A stretch of 64,000 bases of DNA from JABJAG01 sp038137215 (GTDB taxonomy: Bacteria > Pseudomonadota > Alphaproteobacteria > UBA6615), in NCBI GenBank assembly GCA_038137215.1, contig JAYQBG010000014.1:5900-69899 (forward strand), given 5' to 3'. Below the pieces are notes generated by a model. It saw only the letters and a program-made list of their open reading frames with translations. It was not told where the DNA came from and ran no database searches. Below are positions 62,711 through 64,000 of this stretch, piece by piece; within the stretch, counting starts at the first letter, position 1, and the number at the start of each line of letters is the position of its first letter. A program made the translations under genes and the position numbers.

Positions 62711-64000
62711 TCAGTCCACTTTGACCGGCGTTAAGCCTATCTTCGGTAAAACTTTACTACCAGGACCGTCAAGAACTATCCGACCATTATCAATGATAAT
62801 TAATCGACTCGCACCGCTAAGAATATAAGGACTGTGCGTTGCAATAAACAACGGTTTTAAATCGATTGAGTTCAAAATGAAATCACGCAGTAAAATCTCA
62901 GACTTCCGATCTAGGTTCGATGTAGGCTCATCCATCAAAATGACTTCTGAAGGTCCTATTAACGATCGTATAATTGATATTTTTTGACGTTGCCCAGGAG
63001 ACAAAAGGTATCCACCTTCGCCAACCTGAAATTCATAACCCTCCTCTATTCCCTGCACATCATTATGAAAACCGAGTTTCCTGCATACCTCAACCATTTC
63101 TTGCTCGTTCGTATTTGAGCTCCTTATTGTCAAGTTTTCTCTAATAGAACCATTAAAAATCACGTTATCTTGTGGCACATAACTAAAGAACTTATCCAAA
63201 TACGACCTCGAAAAATATTTTATGTTAGTATCTCCGATAAATATATCACCAGAACTAGGCCGATAGAGACCCATTAAAATTTTTAAAAAAGTCGATTTGC
63301 CTGATCCATTTTTGCCAACTACACATGTGTAACCTTCGCCGCCAAGAGAAATATTGATGTTATTCAAAATATTTCTATCCGATCCTTCGAATCGAAATCC
63401 GACATTTTTGATTTCTATAATGTCCAATGTAACTGCGCAATCAAGCGATCTGGCGGGTGCTTCCTCGGCTTCACTTTCCTCAAATTCCTGAAGCCTCTCT
63501 GCGGAATAACGAAGGCGCGACAAAATACCTGTCAAATTCATCAATTGTTGAAGTGGCCCTATCGTTCGTCCGACAAGCATATTCGCGGCAACAAGTGCTC
63601 CAATGGAGAGCGTTTGATTAATTACCGCAATAGCTCCTACAACGGTGATCAGGATTGTAGTCGATGGCGTTGCAACAGCGCTCAGGTTCAGAAAAAGATC
63701 GCCGACCTTACCTCGTTTTATTGATATTTTTCTTAGATCTGCTTGCCCCGCGAAACACCTATTGATGAATATATCCTCAACACCGATGGCCCTTATAACA
63801 GATCGATTGGCCGTGAGTTGATTTAATGTTTGCCGAAAAGAGAATTGCGCCGCTTGTTCTTTTTTTTGATAATTCTTGAGATATGCGACTGAAATAAGAG
63901 CGCATAAAGAGAACGTCAAAACTGCTAAAATGAAATAGAAAAAAACAGGCTCAGCGATAACAAATACTAATAACATCGCTATGCATAAAAATGGGATTTC
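62711..64000 (-). CDS. Type I secretion ABC exporter (5' end outside window)
   Basis: Inner-membrane ABC transporter with fused permease and ATPase that drives one-step export. At least 429 residues are visible and the frame is open to base 64000, so the N terminus is missing. The permease part has ANRSVIRAIGVEDIF and AANMLVGRTIGPLQQLM. The ATPase has Walker A VVGKNGSGKSTFLK, Q loop YVPQDN, a signature LLSPGQRQKISI in which Pro replaces Gly of LSGGQ, Walker B VILMDEPTSNLD, and H loop IATHSPYIL. No RTX-type substrate gene lies in the window. Confidence 0.92.
   Translation of the reverse strand, partial: EIPFLCIAMLLVFVIAEPVFFYFILAVLTFSLCALISVAYLKNYQKKEQAAQFSFRQTLNQLTANRSVIRAIGVEDIFINRCFAGQADLRKISIKRGKVGDLFLNLSAVATPSTTILITVVGAIAVINQTLSIGALVAANMLVGRTIGPLQQLMNLTGILSRLRYSAERLQEFEESEAEEAPARSLDCAVTLDIIEIKNVGFRFEGSDRNILNNINISLGGEGYTCVVGKNGSGKSTFLKILMGLYRPSSGDIFIGDTNIKYFSRSYLDKFFSYVPQDNVIFNGSIRENLTIRSSNTNEQEMVEVCRKLGFHNDVQGIEEGYEFQVGEGGYLLSPGQRQKISIIRSLIGPSEVILMDEPTSNLDRKSEILLRDFILNSIDLKPLFIATHSPYILSGASRLIIIDNGRIVLDGPGSKVLPKIGLTPVKVD

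Noticed and set aside
1..64000. CRISPR array, toxin-antitoxin pair or known defence operon
   Set aside because: No regularly spaced direct repeats, cas genes, or recognised defence families were seen. The EP repeat in popZ is coding low complexity.

Overview
The window reads as a chromosomal piece of an alphaproteobacterium with a GC-rich core, most likely a member of or close to Rhodospirillales. This is inferred from the gene set: popZ beside valS and tolC, secDF-yajC beside homologues of the mitochondrial complex I assembly factors NDUFAF3 and NDUFAF6, the surE-pcm-nlpD-like run after serS, tatABC beside scpAB, and a Thermus-type isocitrate dehydrogenase. I cannot place it lower than class or order. 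A run of ten N at 19269-19278 shows that this is a scaffolded draft assembly.

Layout. 1-13.2 kb: end of a SulP transporter, a broken DUF268 gene, tRNA-Lys, a periplasmic peptidyl-prolyl isomerase, coaD, gyrA, ssb, icd and uvrA, then a junction where a DCC-family gene and a luciferase-like monooxygenase gene have both lost their 3' ends. 13.2-18 kb: trmFO with a methyltransferase, VOC and cupin genes, then sodB. 18-23.4 kb: yajC-secD-secF-Mth938-phytoene synthase-like block, interrupted by a small peptide gene, an N gap with permuted inverted copies, and a membrane gene. 23.5-38.2 kb: a dense housekeeping run on the minus strand (nlpD-like, pcm, surE, serS, tatC-B-A, an iron-type ABC ATPase with a Fur-like box, scpB-scpA, S2P protease, nagZ, SPOR protein, argS, dgt). 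38.2-47.9 kb: erpA, xthA, a 2OG oxygenase, NIPSNAP, a TPM/LemA cluster with a nonsense-broken lemA, ilvD, a CMD-family pseudogene with three in-frame stops, and several intergenic palindromic repeats. 47.9-53.9 kb: valS, popZ, tolC, a pcm-like gene and tRNA-Cys.

From tRNA-Cys (53816-53889) onward the sequence changes. A decayed tyrosine integrase lies next to the tRNA 3' end, truncated by a decayed IS3-family element. AT-rich DNA follows: a CHASE2-adenylate cyclase, IS3 remnants, a small unknown gene, and a type I secretion adaptor and ABC exporter that runs off the window end. This is best read as a genomic island integrated at tRNA-Cys, with its other end outside the window.

A recurring feature is genes that look intact except for single in-frame stop codons (DUF268, lemA, CMD family, integrase, IS orfB), plus two frameshifts. 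TAG, TAA and TGA all end normal genes here, so this is gene decay or base-level error, not a changed genetic code. I found no CRISPR array or obvious defence system. The least explained parts are the island at 54-64 kb and the interrupted secDF/complex I assembly block.
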